Part shown: positions 46,729 through 54,924 of the stretch, in pieces
Layout: each line of letters opens with the position of its first letter
Numbering within the stretch: position 1 is the stretch's first letter
Assembly (NCBI RefSeq): GCF_013035425.1
Contig: NZ_WQHX01000003.1
Location: 75,001-139,000, forward strand
DNA: 64,000 nt
From: Ruegeria arenilitoris
GTDB lineage: Bacteria; Pseudomonadota; Alphaproteobacteria; Rhodobacterales; Rhodobacteraceae
Direction: 5' to 3'
Translations under genes and position numbers: made by a program
Notes under the pieces: generated by a model
The model's database searches: none
What the model saw: the letters and a program-made list of their open reading frames with translations, nothing else
Told to the model about the DNA's origin: nothing

Positions 46729-47639
46729 CCCCTCAGGGGCGCGGGCACGTTGCGATGTTTGCATTTTCTGCACTTGTTGCGGGAAGCTTTTCGCTGGGAT
46801 CCATGATTGCAAATGAAATCGCGCCCGCGGCATTGACTGCGATGCGTTTTGCGATTGCCGCAGGTATCATCGGGGTTGCTGCACTGCTGACAACTGGTTT
46901 GTCTTCCGGTTCGGCACAGGCGCCTTGGCGGTATTTCGTGCTAGGCGGCTTATTCGCTACCTATTTTGTTCTGATGTTTTACGGCCTCAAGACGGCGCCT
47001 TCGGTAAGCGCGGCCGCGGTATTCACGTTAACTCCGATAATGTCGGCCTTTGCGGGATGGTTTTTGCTGCGACAAATAACGACACCACGCATGGCGTTCG
47101 CGTTAACCGTCGGGGCTTTTGGCGCGCTATGGGTGATATTCAGGGCCGACTGGAAATCGTTTCAAGCCTTTGAAATAGGTATTGGGGAACTCATCTATTT
47201 TTGCGGCTGTGCGGCGCATGCGGTTTACACCCCCATGGTTCGAAAGTTGAACCGGGGTGAGCCTGCCGTTGTCTTTACTTTTGGAACATTGATGGCCGGA
47301 TGTCTGCTGCTTGTGATTTATGGCTGGCGGGATATTGTCTCCACCAATTGGTTGACCTTACCGGTTATGGTATGGAGCGGCCTTTTGTACCTTTCAGTCT
47401 TTGCCACAGCCGCCAGCTTTGTTTTGGTGCAATTTGCCGCCATGCGCTTACCGTCCGCAAAGGTGATGGCCTACACCTATTTGGTGCCGAGCTGGGTAAT
47501 TCTGTGGGAGGTCGCCCTGGGCAATGGCACGCCACCCGGGTTGATCATTTTGGGCGTTCTATTGACGGTCGTGGCGTTGCTACTGCTGCTTAAAGACGAG
47601 GCGCCCAGCCCTACATCAAAACAAAGCGTCTTAGATTGA
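46716..47639 (+). CDS. EamA/DMT-family transporter
   Basis: This 307-residue membrane protein has ten hydrophobic segments in two EamA repeats. Repeat 1 includes Y-G-L-K-T-A-P-S-V-S-A-A and repeat 2 R-L-P-S-A-K-V-M-A-Y-T. Members export metabolites, including amino acids. The ATG at 46716 has GGAGG in the preceding LysR codons, so the two genes are translationally coupled. Confidence 0.86.
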   Translation: MEALTPQGRGHVAMFAFSALVAGSFSLGSMIANEIAPAALTAMRFAIAAGIIGVAALLTTGLSSGSAQAPWRYFVLGGLFATYFVLMFYGLKTAPSVSAAAVFTLTPIMSAFAGWFLLRQITTPRMAFALTVGAFGALWVIFRADWKSFQAFEIGIGELIYFCGCAAHAVYTPMVRKLNRGEPAVVFTFGTLMAGCLLLVIYGWRDIVSTNWLTLPVMVWSGLLYLSVFATAASFVLVQFAAMRLPSAKVMAYTYLVPSWVILWEVALGNGTPPGLIILGVLLTVVALLLLLKDEAPSPTSKQSVLD

Positions 47640-47719
47640 TCATTGCTTTTTCTTTAGGTTCCGACGCATCCTGTCCAACGGAAAAGGCAAGGCCGGTATC
47701 CAATTTGGAAAACGCGAAC

Positions 47720-47998
47720 ATGAACCGATATTTCTCAATCACCATTTTGTGTGTTTTGGGCGCTTGCGCTCCGGATAGCCAAAGCAGTGTGGACATTACC
47801 GATCTACAAGCAAGCTGCGAGGCTCTGGTTTCTGCGCAAACCGGGGTGAACGCTCGTGACGTCGCGGCCATTTCGACAAAATCCCTGCCGACTGGGTCCG
47901 TGACCACCGTTTCAGTTGCCGGAGCCGCTGCACCTTGGCTGTGTGAGGCCGGACCAACAGGCGTTGTATTCGGTGTTGAATACAGCGAGGAAGGTTGA
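47720..47998 (+). CDS. Small lipoprotein of unknown function
   Basis: This 92-residue protein starts M-N-R-Y-F-S-I-T-I-L and carries a lipobox V-L-G-A-C (Cys16). The mature part has a conserved-looking pattern with C-E-A-L-V near 36 and P-W-L-C-E near the C-terminus, giving a possible disulfide. The frame is open upstream to 47636 but the ATG at 47720 opens the signal peptide. The family is not recognised. Confidence 0.6.
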   Translation: MNRYFSITILCVLGACAPDSQSSVDITDLQASCEALVSAQTGVNARDVAAISTKSLPTGSVTTVSVAGAAAPWLCEAGPTGVVFGVEYSEEG

Positions 47999-48096
47999 AA
48001 CTCCCTCGCGGCGTCAATGCGCTAAATACCTTTGAGGCAGATCAAAGCTTTCCCCAAGCCTCCCGCCTATCATTGCGATAAGTAGGAGGAGTAATC

Positions 48097-48510
48097 ATGT
48101 TCGAACACATAATGTTCCCCGTTGATCTGCATATGCCGCCAGAAGTCTACAAGGCCGCCAAAGTCGCGACCGAAGTGGCTAAATGGCAAAACGCTAAGAT
48201 AACGTTGGTCAGCGTTACCGGTACGCAACCCGGTGATGTAACACAATCCGAGTCGTCGATCACCGCGGATCTTGCTGCTCTGGCCGAGAAATTATCTGAG
48301 CAAAGTGGTTCAGAAGTGGACACACTCAATATTCACTCGGTTGATGTGGCAATTGAAGTTGACGGTGATCTAAGACGCGCAGCAGAAGATATGGGCGCGG
48401 ATTTGATCGTTGTCGGTACGCACGCGCCGCGTATCACGGATCATATTTTCTCGAGCCACGCTGGATACTTGGCAAAGCACGCTAAAATGTCGGTGTTTGT
48501 CGTGAGGTAA
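48097..48510 (+). CDS. Universal stress protein (UspA family)
   Basis: This 137-residue single-domain protein has the Usp fold with I-M-F-P-V-D-L near the start and a C-terminal ATP-binding motif G-T-H-A then H-A-G-Y-L-A-K-H-A-K-M-S-V-F-V-V. An AGGAGGAG site is 7 bases before the ATG. Role under stress is not specific from sequence. It is followed convergently by the ArsR gene. Confidence 0.9.
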   Translation: MFEHIMFPVDLHMPPEVYKAAKVATEVAKWQNAKITLVSVTGTQPGDVTQSESSITADLAALAEKLSEQSGSEVDTLNIHSVDVAIEVDGDLRRAAEDMGADLIVVGTHAPRITDHIFSSHAGYLAKHAKMSVFVVR

Positions 48511-48517
48511 AGCCTGT

Positions 48518-48853
48518 TCAGGTTTCTTCTGCGTTGGGAATCTCGATTTCCAAAAACCGCTCAAATGCATCCAGGTTGACAGGTTCGAATTGACCGAAAC
48601 CCTGCATCCAAACTGACGCAGACCTCAGGGCGTCGGGTTCCAGCTTGCACCATTTCACGCGGCCACGCTTTTCTTGTGAAATCAGGCCGGCTTTGGTCAA
48701 AATCACCAAATGTTTTGAGATGGCTGCCAGCGACATCTCAAATGGCTCGGCGACGTCCGTAACGGCCATGTCATCCTCTAGCAGCATCGCCAGAATAGTA
48801 CGGCGGGTGGGGTCGGCAAGGGCCGAAAAAACGATGTCCAAAGGTTCATTCAT
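48518..48853 (-). CDS. ArsR-family HTH regulator
   Basis: This 111-residue winged-helix protein has the family core A-L-A-D-P-T-R-R-T-I-L and the recognition helix M-S-L-A-A-I-S-K-H-L. No metal-binding C-x-C motif is seen, so it is likely of the non-metal, SmtB-like-fold subgroup often paired with an SRPBCC protein, though none is adjacent. Its targets are unknown. Confidence 0.85.
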   Translation of the reverse strand: MNEPLDIVFSALADPTRRTILAMLLEDDMAVTDVAEPFEMSLAAISKHLVILTKAGLISQEKRGRVKWCKLEPDALRSASVWMQGFGQFEPVNLDAFERFLEIEIPNAEET

Positions 48854-49247
48854 ACGCCAGTTTTAGTCGCTTACGTTCAAAGCGAAAAGGGCCTCGTAGC
48901 ATTGGAAGTTTGTCAGTACGTGCAGAAAGCACAGGGTTCTGACTTTGCTGAACGGATTGGGGCAATCCCACGTCACGCGCCCCGAGTTCCGCATTGGGCT
49001 GTTTGACTAAACCGTTTCCTTGCGTGCATGCGCATTTAGTTGAACAATCAACCAAAAGGTTGAATATGCGCATTTCCTTATTTGGTTACAATCAAAGCAT
49101 TCCTTTCAAATCTGGGCTGAAGATCGTTGAGAAATTAATTTATTAATATCAATTAGTTAACTGGAATTTTTTAGCGACATCTAGGCCGTTGACTCTGCGC
49201 CCTAAGCCCCTTAGCACCATGCGCAAGACTGTGCGAGGGAAACGCCC
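48854..49247. other. Gene-free promoter region before the ATP synthase Fo operon
   Basis: No coding frame of real character. The part 49100-49170 is strongly AT-rich (ATTAATTTATTAATATC), as expected near a strong promoter for atpI-B-E-F'-F; exact -35/-10 elements are not called. It is also upstream of the minus-strand ArsR gene. Confidence 0.5.
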
Positions 49248-49580
49248 GTGACCGACGATGACCAAAAGCAGCGTATGGCGCAGCTTGAGGCCAAGATCGA
49301 GGCGGCCAAAAAGGCCAGGGAACCGGCCCCACGCGCAGACGCGGACGTGTCCGGAGGCGAGCTTGCCTGGAGGATGGTCATTGAAATGGTATCCGGTCTA
49401 GGGATCGGATTCGGCATCGGATATGGGCTGGATAGCCTGTTCGGGACGATCCCGATATTTCTGGTGCTGTTCACATTGCTGGGCCTTGTCGCCGGGGTAA
49501 AGGTTATGCTCCGCAGCGCCAAAGAGGTTCAAGATAAACAAGCGGCTGCCGAGGCAGCCGTAAAGGACGAGAGGGACTGA
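49248..49580 (+). CDS. atpI: ATP synthase assembly protein AtpI
   Basis: This 110-residue protein has a charged N-terminal helix (1-40) and two membrane segments (about 50-70 and 73-90) with G-I-G-F-G-I-G-Y-G, the AtpI/AtpZ pattern. It helps c-ring assembly. It starts with GTG, with GAGGGA upstream. First gene of the Fo operon, 2 bases from atpB. Confidence 0.88.
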   Translation: MTDDDQKQRMAQLEAKIEAAKKAREPAPRADADVSGGELAWRMVIEMVSGLGIGFGIGYGLDSLFGTIPIFLVLFTLLGLVAGVKVMLRSAKEVQDKQAAAEAAVKDERD

Positions 49581-49582
49581 AC

Positions 49583-50341
49583 GTGGCGACCGAGACCACC
49601 GAAGCAGAAGGCAGCAGCCTGGTTTTCCATCCGATGGATCAGTTCATCGTCAAGCCGCTTTTCGGCGATGGCGGAATTGCGTGGTACACGCCCACCAACG
49701 TGACACTTTGGTTGTTCCTGGCCATTGCTGCTGTATTTGGCTTATTGGTTTTGAGTACCTCGAAGCGAGCCATCGTTCCAACGCGGATGCAGTCAGTGGC
49801 CGAACTCGCCTATGGCTTTATCTACAAGATGCTGGAAGACATTTGCGGCAAGGAGGGCGTCAAGTACTTCCCCTATGTGATGACTCTGTTCATGTTCATC
49901 GTCTGCGCGAACTTCTTGGGCATGTTACCCATGTCCTTTACCACCACATCACATTTCGCCGTAACAATCCCACTCGCACTGGCCGTGTTCCTGACTGTGA
50001 CCGTTCTAGGTTTCGTCAAGAACGGTGCCGCGTTTCTGGGGTTGTTCTGGGTATCCAGCGCACCCATGGCGCTGCGCCCGGTTCTTGCGATCATCGAGCT
50101 GATATCGTACTTTGTGCGCCCCGTCAGCCACTCCATTCGTCTTGCTGGTAACGTCATGGCAGGCCACGCCGTCATCAAGGTTTTCGCAGGTTTTGCTGCG
50201 ATCGCCGCGATCTCGCCCGTGTCCGTTCTGGCGATTACCGCAATGTATGGTCTTGAGGTTCTTGTGTCCTTTATCCAGGCCTACGTTTTCACCATTCTGA
50301 CCTGTGTTTATCTAAAAGATGCACTGCATCCTTCTCACTAA
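49583..50341 (+). CDS. atpB: ATP synthase subunit a
   Basis: This 252-residue membrane subunit forms the proton half-channels beside the c-ring. The essential arginine lies in [14 protein letters not shown]. Five or six membrane segments are visible. The start is a GTG directly after atpI. It precedes atpE by 48 bases. Confidence 0.95.
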   Translation: MATETTEAEGSSLVFHPMDQFIVKPLFGDGGIAWYTPTNVTLWLFLAIAAVFGLLVLSTSKRAIVPTRMQSVAELAYGFIYKMLEDICGKEGVKYFPYVMTLFMFIVCANFLGMLPMSFTTTSHFAVTIPLALAVFLTVTVLGFVKNGAAFLGLFWVSSAPMALRPVLAIIELISYFVRPVSHSIRLAGNVMAGHAVIKVFAGFAAIAAISPVSVLAITAMYGLEVLVSFIQAYVFTILTCVYLKDALHPSH

Positions 50342-50389
50342 GGTCTGATAACCCAACATCGAAACTTCCAATTCGTAAGGAGAAACATC

Positions 50390-50614
50390 ATGGAAGGCGA
50401 TCTCGCACACATCGGCGCAGGCCTGGCAGCAATCGGTTCCGGCGCAGCCGCAATCGGGGTGGGCAACGTTGCAGGAAACTTCCTGTCTGGCGCCCTGCGC
50501 AACCCTTCGGCGGCTGCATCGCAGACCGCAACCCTCTTTATCGGTATCGCGTTCGCAGAAGCGTTGGGAATCTTCGCATTCCTTGTCTCGCTGCTGCTGA
50601 TGTTCGCCGTCTAA
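50390..50614 (+). CDS. atpE: ATP synthase subunit c
   Basis: This 74-residue hairpin protein of the c-ring has two membrane helices, the polar loop R-N-P-S and the proton-carrying carboxylate Glu57 in A-F-A-E-A-L-G. The glycine-rich first helix (G-x-G-x-A-A) has no extra sodium-site motif that I can see, so proton coupling is assumed. AAGGAG precedes the ATG. A strong hairpin follows. Confidence 0.96.
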   Translation: MEGDLAHIGAGLAAIGSGAAAIGVGNVAGNFLSGALRNPSAAASQTATLFIGIAFAEALGIFAFLVSLLLMFAV

Positions 50615-50638
50615 TCTGCGGAACCTGATCCTTACGCG

Positions 50639-50669
50639 CAGGTGGGCTCAAGCCATAGTGGCCCACCTG
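50639..50669 (+). promoter_or_regulatory. Intercistronic hairpin after atpE
   Basis: CAGGTGGGC (50639-50647) and GCCCACCTG (50661-50669) form a perfect 9-bp stem with a 13-nt loop between atpE and atpF'. It may protect the upstream message or reduce read-through, giving the excess of c over b subunits that the c-ring needs. Confidence 0.6.
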
Positions 50670-50700
50670 TTGTAAAGACAACGTTCCGACGGAGGACATC

Positions 50701-51252
50701 ATGGCGACTGAACCCATTAGCGAAGAAGTAGTTGGCTCTTGCGTTGACTCCTATGGCTCTGCCATCGGGATGCCGCAGCTCTGCTTTGATTGGTTCCCCA
50801 ACCAGATTTTCTGGCTGGTCATTACGCTGGTCGTCATCTTTCTGGTCCTGTCTCGCGTAGCTTTGCCCCGTATCGCGGCAATCCTGGCAGAGCGGCAGGG
50901 GACCATTACAAATGACCTGGCTGCGGCCGAAGATCTAAAGGCCAAAGCGGTCGAGGCTGAAGAAGCCTATAACAAGGCGCTGGCCGATGCCCGTGCTGAA
51001 GCGCAGCGTATCGCCGCCGAAGCGCGTGCTGAAATCCAGGCCGATCTGGATGAAGCGATAGTTAAGGCGGATGCTGAAATCGCTGCAAAAGCGGCTGAAT
51101 CGGAAAAGGCAATTGCTGAAATCCGAGCTGGCGCGTTGGAAAGCATTCAAATTGTTGCCAAAGACACGGCGGCCGAATTGGTAACCACGCTTGGGGGCAA
51201 GGCAGACGCCGATGCCATTTCCAAAGCCGTTGACGCGCAAACAAAAGGATAA
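50701..51252 (+). CDS. atpG: ATP synthase subunit b' (AtpF2/AtpG)
   Basis: This 183-residue b-type stalk subunit has an N-terminal segment in the membrane (about 36-60) and then a long charged, Ala-rich coiled coil. Alphaproteobacteria and cyanobacteria have paired b and b' subunits, and this is the first of the two, 5 bases before atpF. Naming of b versus b' follows order; the symbols atpF' and atpG are both used. Confidence 0.88.
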   Translation: MATEPISEEVVGSCVDSYGSAIGMPQLCFDWFPNQIFWLVITLVVIFLVLSRVALPRIAAILAERQGTITNDLAAAEDLKAKAVEAEEAYNKALADARAEAQRIAAEARAEIQADLDEAIVKADAEIAAKAAESEKAIAEIRAGALESIQIVAKDTAAELVTTLGGKADADAISKAVDAQTKG

Positions 51253-51257
51253 GTGAC

Positions 51258-51818
51258 ATGCGGAGAACCCTTGCCTTTATCCTGACCGCAGGAGCCGCCA
51301 GCCCAGCATTCGCTGCAAGCGGCCCATTTTTCTCGCTCGGCAATACTGACTTTGTCGTCACCCTTGGCTTCATAGTTTTCATTGCGGTCCTTTTCTATTT
51401 CAAAGTTCCTTCAATGATTGGCGGTGCGTTGGACAACCGAGCTGAAGCGATTAAGTCCGATCTGGACGAAGCTCGCGCCTTGCACGAGGAAGCCCGCAGT
51501 CTTTTGGCCTCGTATGAACGTAAGCAGCGCGAAGTGCAGGGTCAGGCTGACGCCATCGTTGCAGCGGCAAAAGAGGATGCGTCTCTGGCCGCTGAACAGG
51601 CCAAGGCTGAGCTGGAGAAGTCTATCGCGCGCCGTCTGGCGGCAGCTCAGGATCAGATTGCTTCGGCCGAGGCGACGGCAGTCAAAGAAGTGCGAGACCA
51701 AGCAGTTACCGTTGCCGTGTCGGCAGCGAACGAGGTTCTAGCCAAGCAGATGACGGCCACACAGGCGAACAAGTTGATAGACGCAGCAATTGCTGATGTA
51801 GGCGATAAGTTACACTGA
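51258..51818 (+). CDS. atpF: ATP synthase subunit b
   Basis: This 186-residue protein has a signal-like start (M-R-R-T-L-A-F then A-F-A-A-S), a membrane segment (about 32-50) and a long coiled-coil region rich in Ala, Glu and Lys. With b' it makes the peripheral stalk linking a to F1. The last gene of the operon; the F1 genes are elsewhere, as usual in alphaproteobacteria. Confidence 0.92.
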   Translation: MRRTLAFILTAGAASPAFAASGPFFSLGNTDFVVTLGFIVFIAVLFYFKVPSMIGGALDNRAEAIKSDLDEARALHEEARSLLASYERKQREVQGQADAIVAAAKEDASLAAEQAKAELEKSIARRLAAAQDQIASAEATAVKEVRDQAVTVAVSAANEVLAKQMTATQANKLIDAAIADVGDKLH

Positions 51819-51841
51819 CTTTCCAAATCTATCCCAACTCG

Positions 51842-51873
51842 AAAAAAACCCGGCCAAAGAGCCGGGTTTTTTG
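51842..51873 (+). terminator. Intrinsic terminator of the Fo operon
   Basis: AAAAAACCCGGC pairs with GCCGGGTTTTTT around CAAAGA, a textbook stem with a T run, 24 bases after the atpF stop. Confidence 0.92.
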
Positions 51874-51874
51874 G

Positions 51875-52431
51875 TGTGAATAATTTGACGTTCTGGCTCC
51901 GTCGGCAATGGGCAGGTAGTCGCCCGCTAAACCTGCTGTTGATAAGTGAAGTCTAGAAGACCATTCATGGGGCGGCTTTGTCACCAGACAATTGGCGCGA
52001 GGAGGGTTACCGCAATCTCTACTTGAAAGGTGCAGAGATTCAGAAAAGACAGAATCCAGTTGGAATGCTTCGTTCGCACCGTCTCCAGACGCTTGCTGAA
52101 ATTGGAAATTGTTCACTCCATGCTACTCTTTCTGCAATTTAGTAGAGCACCAATTGAACAAACCCATCGGCGCCAAGGAAAGCTAAGTGCGGACAAAGCC
52201 GCAGCGCGTTCAATCGAAAAAGCAGACCCATAAAGACAAGTTAGCTCATATTATCGAGCGATAGGTGAGATGTTCGCGATGGTGGTGTGATCAGCTATCG
52301 ACCATGTAGAAACTGAGCAAATCTAGTAAGGTTGTACTTTTAACAACAAAGCGGCGACCAACGCGCCTTTGGCTAACTTAGGGTTAAGGCGCGAAATAAC
52401 AGCTAGGTGCCGGGAAGATGCCAACCAATCA
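51875..52431. other. Gene-free stretch between atpF and the GntR gene
   Basis: About 560 bases without a convincing gene on either strand. Short frames (for example near 52030-52233 plus and 51829-52116 minus) have no family character or ribosome site. It is AT-richer than the atp genes and may hold decayed sequence. Nothing else is supported. Confidence 0.5.
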
Positions 52432-53202
52432 TCAGGTTTCTCTCGTTTCATGTTGCAGTCTTTGTTGAGCTACGGCTTCGTTTTTTTGGGCCTTTTGTTG
52501 GTCTGCCATGCATTGTTCAACGAAGTTAAGGTGACGCTCAACAGCCGCTCGCGCGCCTTTGGGGTCGCGGTCCTGCAGGGCGGCGTTGATAGCGCGGTGT
52601 TGGTCCAGAATGGCATCGCGCGTGGTGCGCTGTTGGAACATGATCTGTCGGTTGTAGAACACGCCCTGCCGCAGCAGATCGAACATCGACCGCATCATAT
52701 GCAGCATCACCACGTTGTGGCTGGCCTCGATGATGGCCATGTGGAACTGGGCATCCAGATGCGCCTCTTCCTCGGCAGCATTGCGGTCATGGGCGGCTTC
52801 CATCTTGTCCAGAATGGCCTGAACAACCTTCAGGTCGCTATCTGATCCCATCCGCGCGGCACGTTCGGCCGCCAGCCCCTCCATATCGCGGCGGAAAGAG
52901 AGGTAATCGAACACGGCCTCATCGTGACTGCTGAACAACCGGATCAGGGCTGGGGAAAATGCTGAACCCAACACTTCTGCTACATATATGCCTGACCCTG
53001 CTTTTGAGGTCAGCAATCCTTGTTTCTGCAGATCTGCAATGGCCTCTCGCAACGAAGGGCGCGACACACCCATTCTTTCGGCGAGTTCCCGTTCTGAAGG
53101 CAGGCGTTCACCGGGTCGCAAAATACCGCGCAGGACCAGCAGCTCGATATGTCTAACAACGGCTAGGGAAAGTTTCTCGGTCTGGACTTTTTGGAACGGC
53201 AT
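52432..53202 (-). CDS. GntR-family regulator, FadR/FCD subgroup
   Basis: This 256-residue protein has a winged helix (G-E-R-L-P-S-E-R-E-L-A-E-R-M-G-V-S-R about 32-49) and an all-helical FCD effector domain (about 95-225) with its metal-site histidines in Q-F-H and H-R. The family includes PdhR, LldR and GlcC regulators. It is divergent from an aminotransferase, with an inverted repeat just upstream of its start. The C-terminus is Gln-rich. Confidence 0.88.
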   Translation of the reverse strand: MPFQKVQTEKLSLAVVRHIELLVLRGILRPGERLPSERELAERMGVSRPSLREAIADLQKQGLLTSKAGSGIYVAEVLGSAFSPALIRLFSSHDEAVFDYLSFRRDMEGLAAERAARMGSDSDLKVVQAILDKMEAAHDRNAAEEEAHLDAQFHMAIIEASHNVVMLHMMRSMFDLLRQGVFYNRQIMFQQRTTRDAILDQHRAINAALQDRDPKGARAAVERHLNFVEQCMADQQKAQKNEAVAQQRLQHETRET

Positions 53203-53220
53203 GGCCGGATTCTGCGAAAT

Positions 53221-53239
53221 TGGTCAAATCATATGACCA
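53221..53239. promoter_or_regulatory. Operator-like inverted repeat upstream of gntR
   Basis: TGGTCA (53221-53226) and TGACCA (53234-53239) are perfect inverse complements. The TGGTC...GACCA half-sites match the style of FadR-type GntR operators, though the 7-base centre is wider than usual. Confidence 0.55.
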
Positions 53240-53361
53240 CGTATCCACACTGTGTTCAATGAACCGAATTCACTTTCCTTGAAATATTAGGTCAGTATTG
53301 TTGACTTTAAACAACGTTCTCGTAGCTTGCGCGGGTTAAACGGCCAAAGAGGAACACGCCA

Positions 53362-54549
53362 ATGGACCAACTGTTCGCTACCCGTGCATCACGGATGAAA
53401 GCATCCGAGATACGCGAATTGTTGAAGCTGCTGGACCAGCCTGGCATTATTTCTTTCGCGGGTGGCATCCCCGACCCCGCTTTGTTTCCGGCCAGTGAGT
53501 TCGCTCAGGCGTTTCAGCTTGCCTTAGGTCCCAAGTATCAATCGCAAGCGCTGCAATATTCGGTCAGTGAGGGCTATGTTCCACTGCGCCAATGGTTGGC
53601 AGACCACATGAAGCAAATTGGCGTTTCATGCGGAATCGATAACATCCTGATTACTTCGGGATCGCAGCAGGCGCTTGATTATCTGGGTAAGCTGTTTCTT
53701 TCACCCAGTGATACTGCTTTGGTGGGGTGGCCAACCTACTTGGGAGCCCTTGCAGCTTTTAACGCATACGAGCCGCGTTTTGACAGGCTAAGTATCAACG
53801 GCAATCGTAGAGCAGCTGAGTATCGGGCTGGGACCGGAGATATAAAGTTTGCCTATTTGTCGCCCGATTTTGCCAACCCGACAGGTGAAACGGTCGATTT
53901 ACGAAGCCGCGAAGCATTATTGAACTTGGCTGAGGAATTGGATTGTGCCGTGATCGAAGACGGTGCTTATCAGGCGCTACGTTATGATGGCGATCCCATT
54001 CCGCCGATTTTGGCGCTTGAAATTTCTCGCAAACAGTCGATTGAAAAGTGCCGGACTATCTATTGCGGCAGTTTTTCAAAAACGCTGTCGCCCGGCTTGC
54101 GGGTTGGGTGGGTGGTTGCTGCCAAACCGGTGATTTCGCAACTGGTTCTCATGAAACAGGCTGCGGATCTGCATTCCGCTACAATCAACCAGATGGCAGT
54201 GCATCGCGTTGCAGAGGCTTGTTTCGAGACCCATATTCCAATGCTGCGTCAAGTGTATAGGTCACGCCGGGATGCGATGCTGGCCGCACTGGATCAATTC
54301 ATGCCCGAGGGCGTTCAATGGACCAAACCCGAAGGCGGGATGTTCGTTTGGGTGACTCTGCCTAAGGGCATGGATGGGTCAACTCTGTTGTTGCGGGCAC
54401 TGGCAACGGTCAAGGTGGCGTTTGTTCCCGGGCAAGCATTTTTCCCCGACGAAACAGGAGCCAACAACTTACGCCTCAGCTTTTCGAATTCAGATGAGAA
54501 AACGATACAAGAGGGCATACAGCGGCTCGGAGAAGTACTGCGGATGTAA
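53362..54549 (+). CDS. PLP aminotransferase class I (MocR/LysN-like, no DNA-binding domain)
   Basis: This 395-residue fold-type I aminotransferase has S-F-A-G-G-I-P-D-P near the start, A-N-P-T-G in the middle, and the PLP lysine K240 in G-S-F-S-K-T-L-S-P-G. This is the group of 2-aminoadipate and valine-type aminotransferases. Divergent from the GntR gene and probably controlled by it. The amino donor is not decided. Confidence 0.87.
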   Translation: MDQLFATRASRMKASEIRELLKLLDQPGIISFAGGIPDPALFPASEFAQAFQLALGPKYQSQALQYSVSEGYVPLRQWLADHMKQIGVSCGIDNILITSGSQQALDYLGKLFLSPSDTALVGWPTYLGALAAFNAYEPRFDRLSINGNRRAAEYRAGTGDIKFAYLSPDFANPTGETVDLRSREALLNLAEELDCAVIEDGAYQALRYDGDPIPPILALEISRKQSIEKCRTIYCGSFSKTLSPGLRVGWVVAAKPVISQLVLMKQAADLHSATINQMAVHRVAEACFETHIPMLRQVYRSRRDAMLAALDQFMPEGVQWTKPEGGMFVWVTLPKGMDGSTLLLRALATVKVAFVPGQAFFPDETGANNLRLSFSNSDEKTIQEGIQRLGEVLRM

Positions 54550-54924
54550 GGCATAAAGATTGCATTAACCTTATTGCGTCAAGCCGCTTGAAGGATCCGC
54601 GATTGCAGGGGCCAAAAATATGAAACTGTCCAATATTGGAAGTTCTAGGTGACGCAGCAGAAATTCTTGGGATTATCGGCTGTCATTAGGAACTGGGTGG
54701 GTATTTGTAGCATGCCGTTGGCCCTCGCCCCAATTACGGTTGCAACGAATTTGGTAGATAGGATTACTTGGTTTTCGCGTGCGAGTCCTATTGAGGACCG
54801 GGTGATTTTGCCAAGATATTGTGGATAACTTAGGGCTTTGGGCCATATCCTGCGTATGTCCGTTGACTTGAGCCCAAGTGACGCGCAGACTTCCGGACCA
54901 TAGGAATCACAGGAACAGCCACCG
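54550..54924. other. Gene-free stretch before smc
   Basis: About 375 bases between the aminotransferase and smc. An open frame on the minus strand (54645-55181) runs antisense into smc and has no protein character. It holds the smc promoter; no clear element was called. Confidence 0.5.

Noticed and set aside
52369..52845. A 158-codon plus-strand frame
   Set aside because: It is antisense to the GntR regulator, whose domains are clear on the minus strand.
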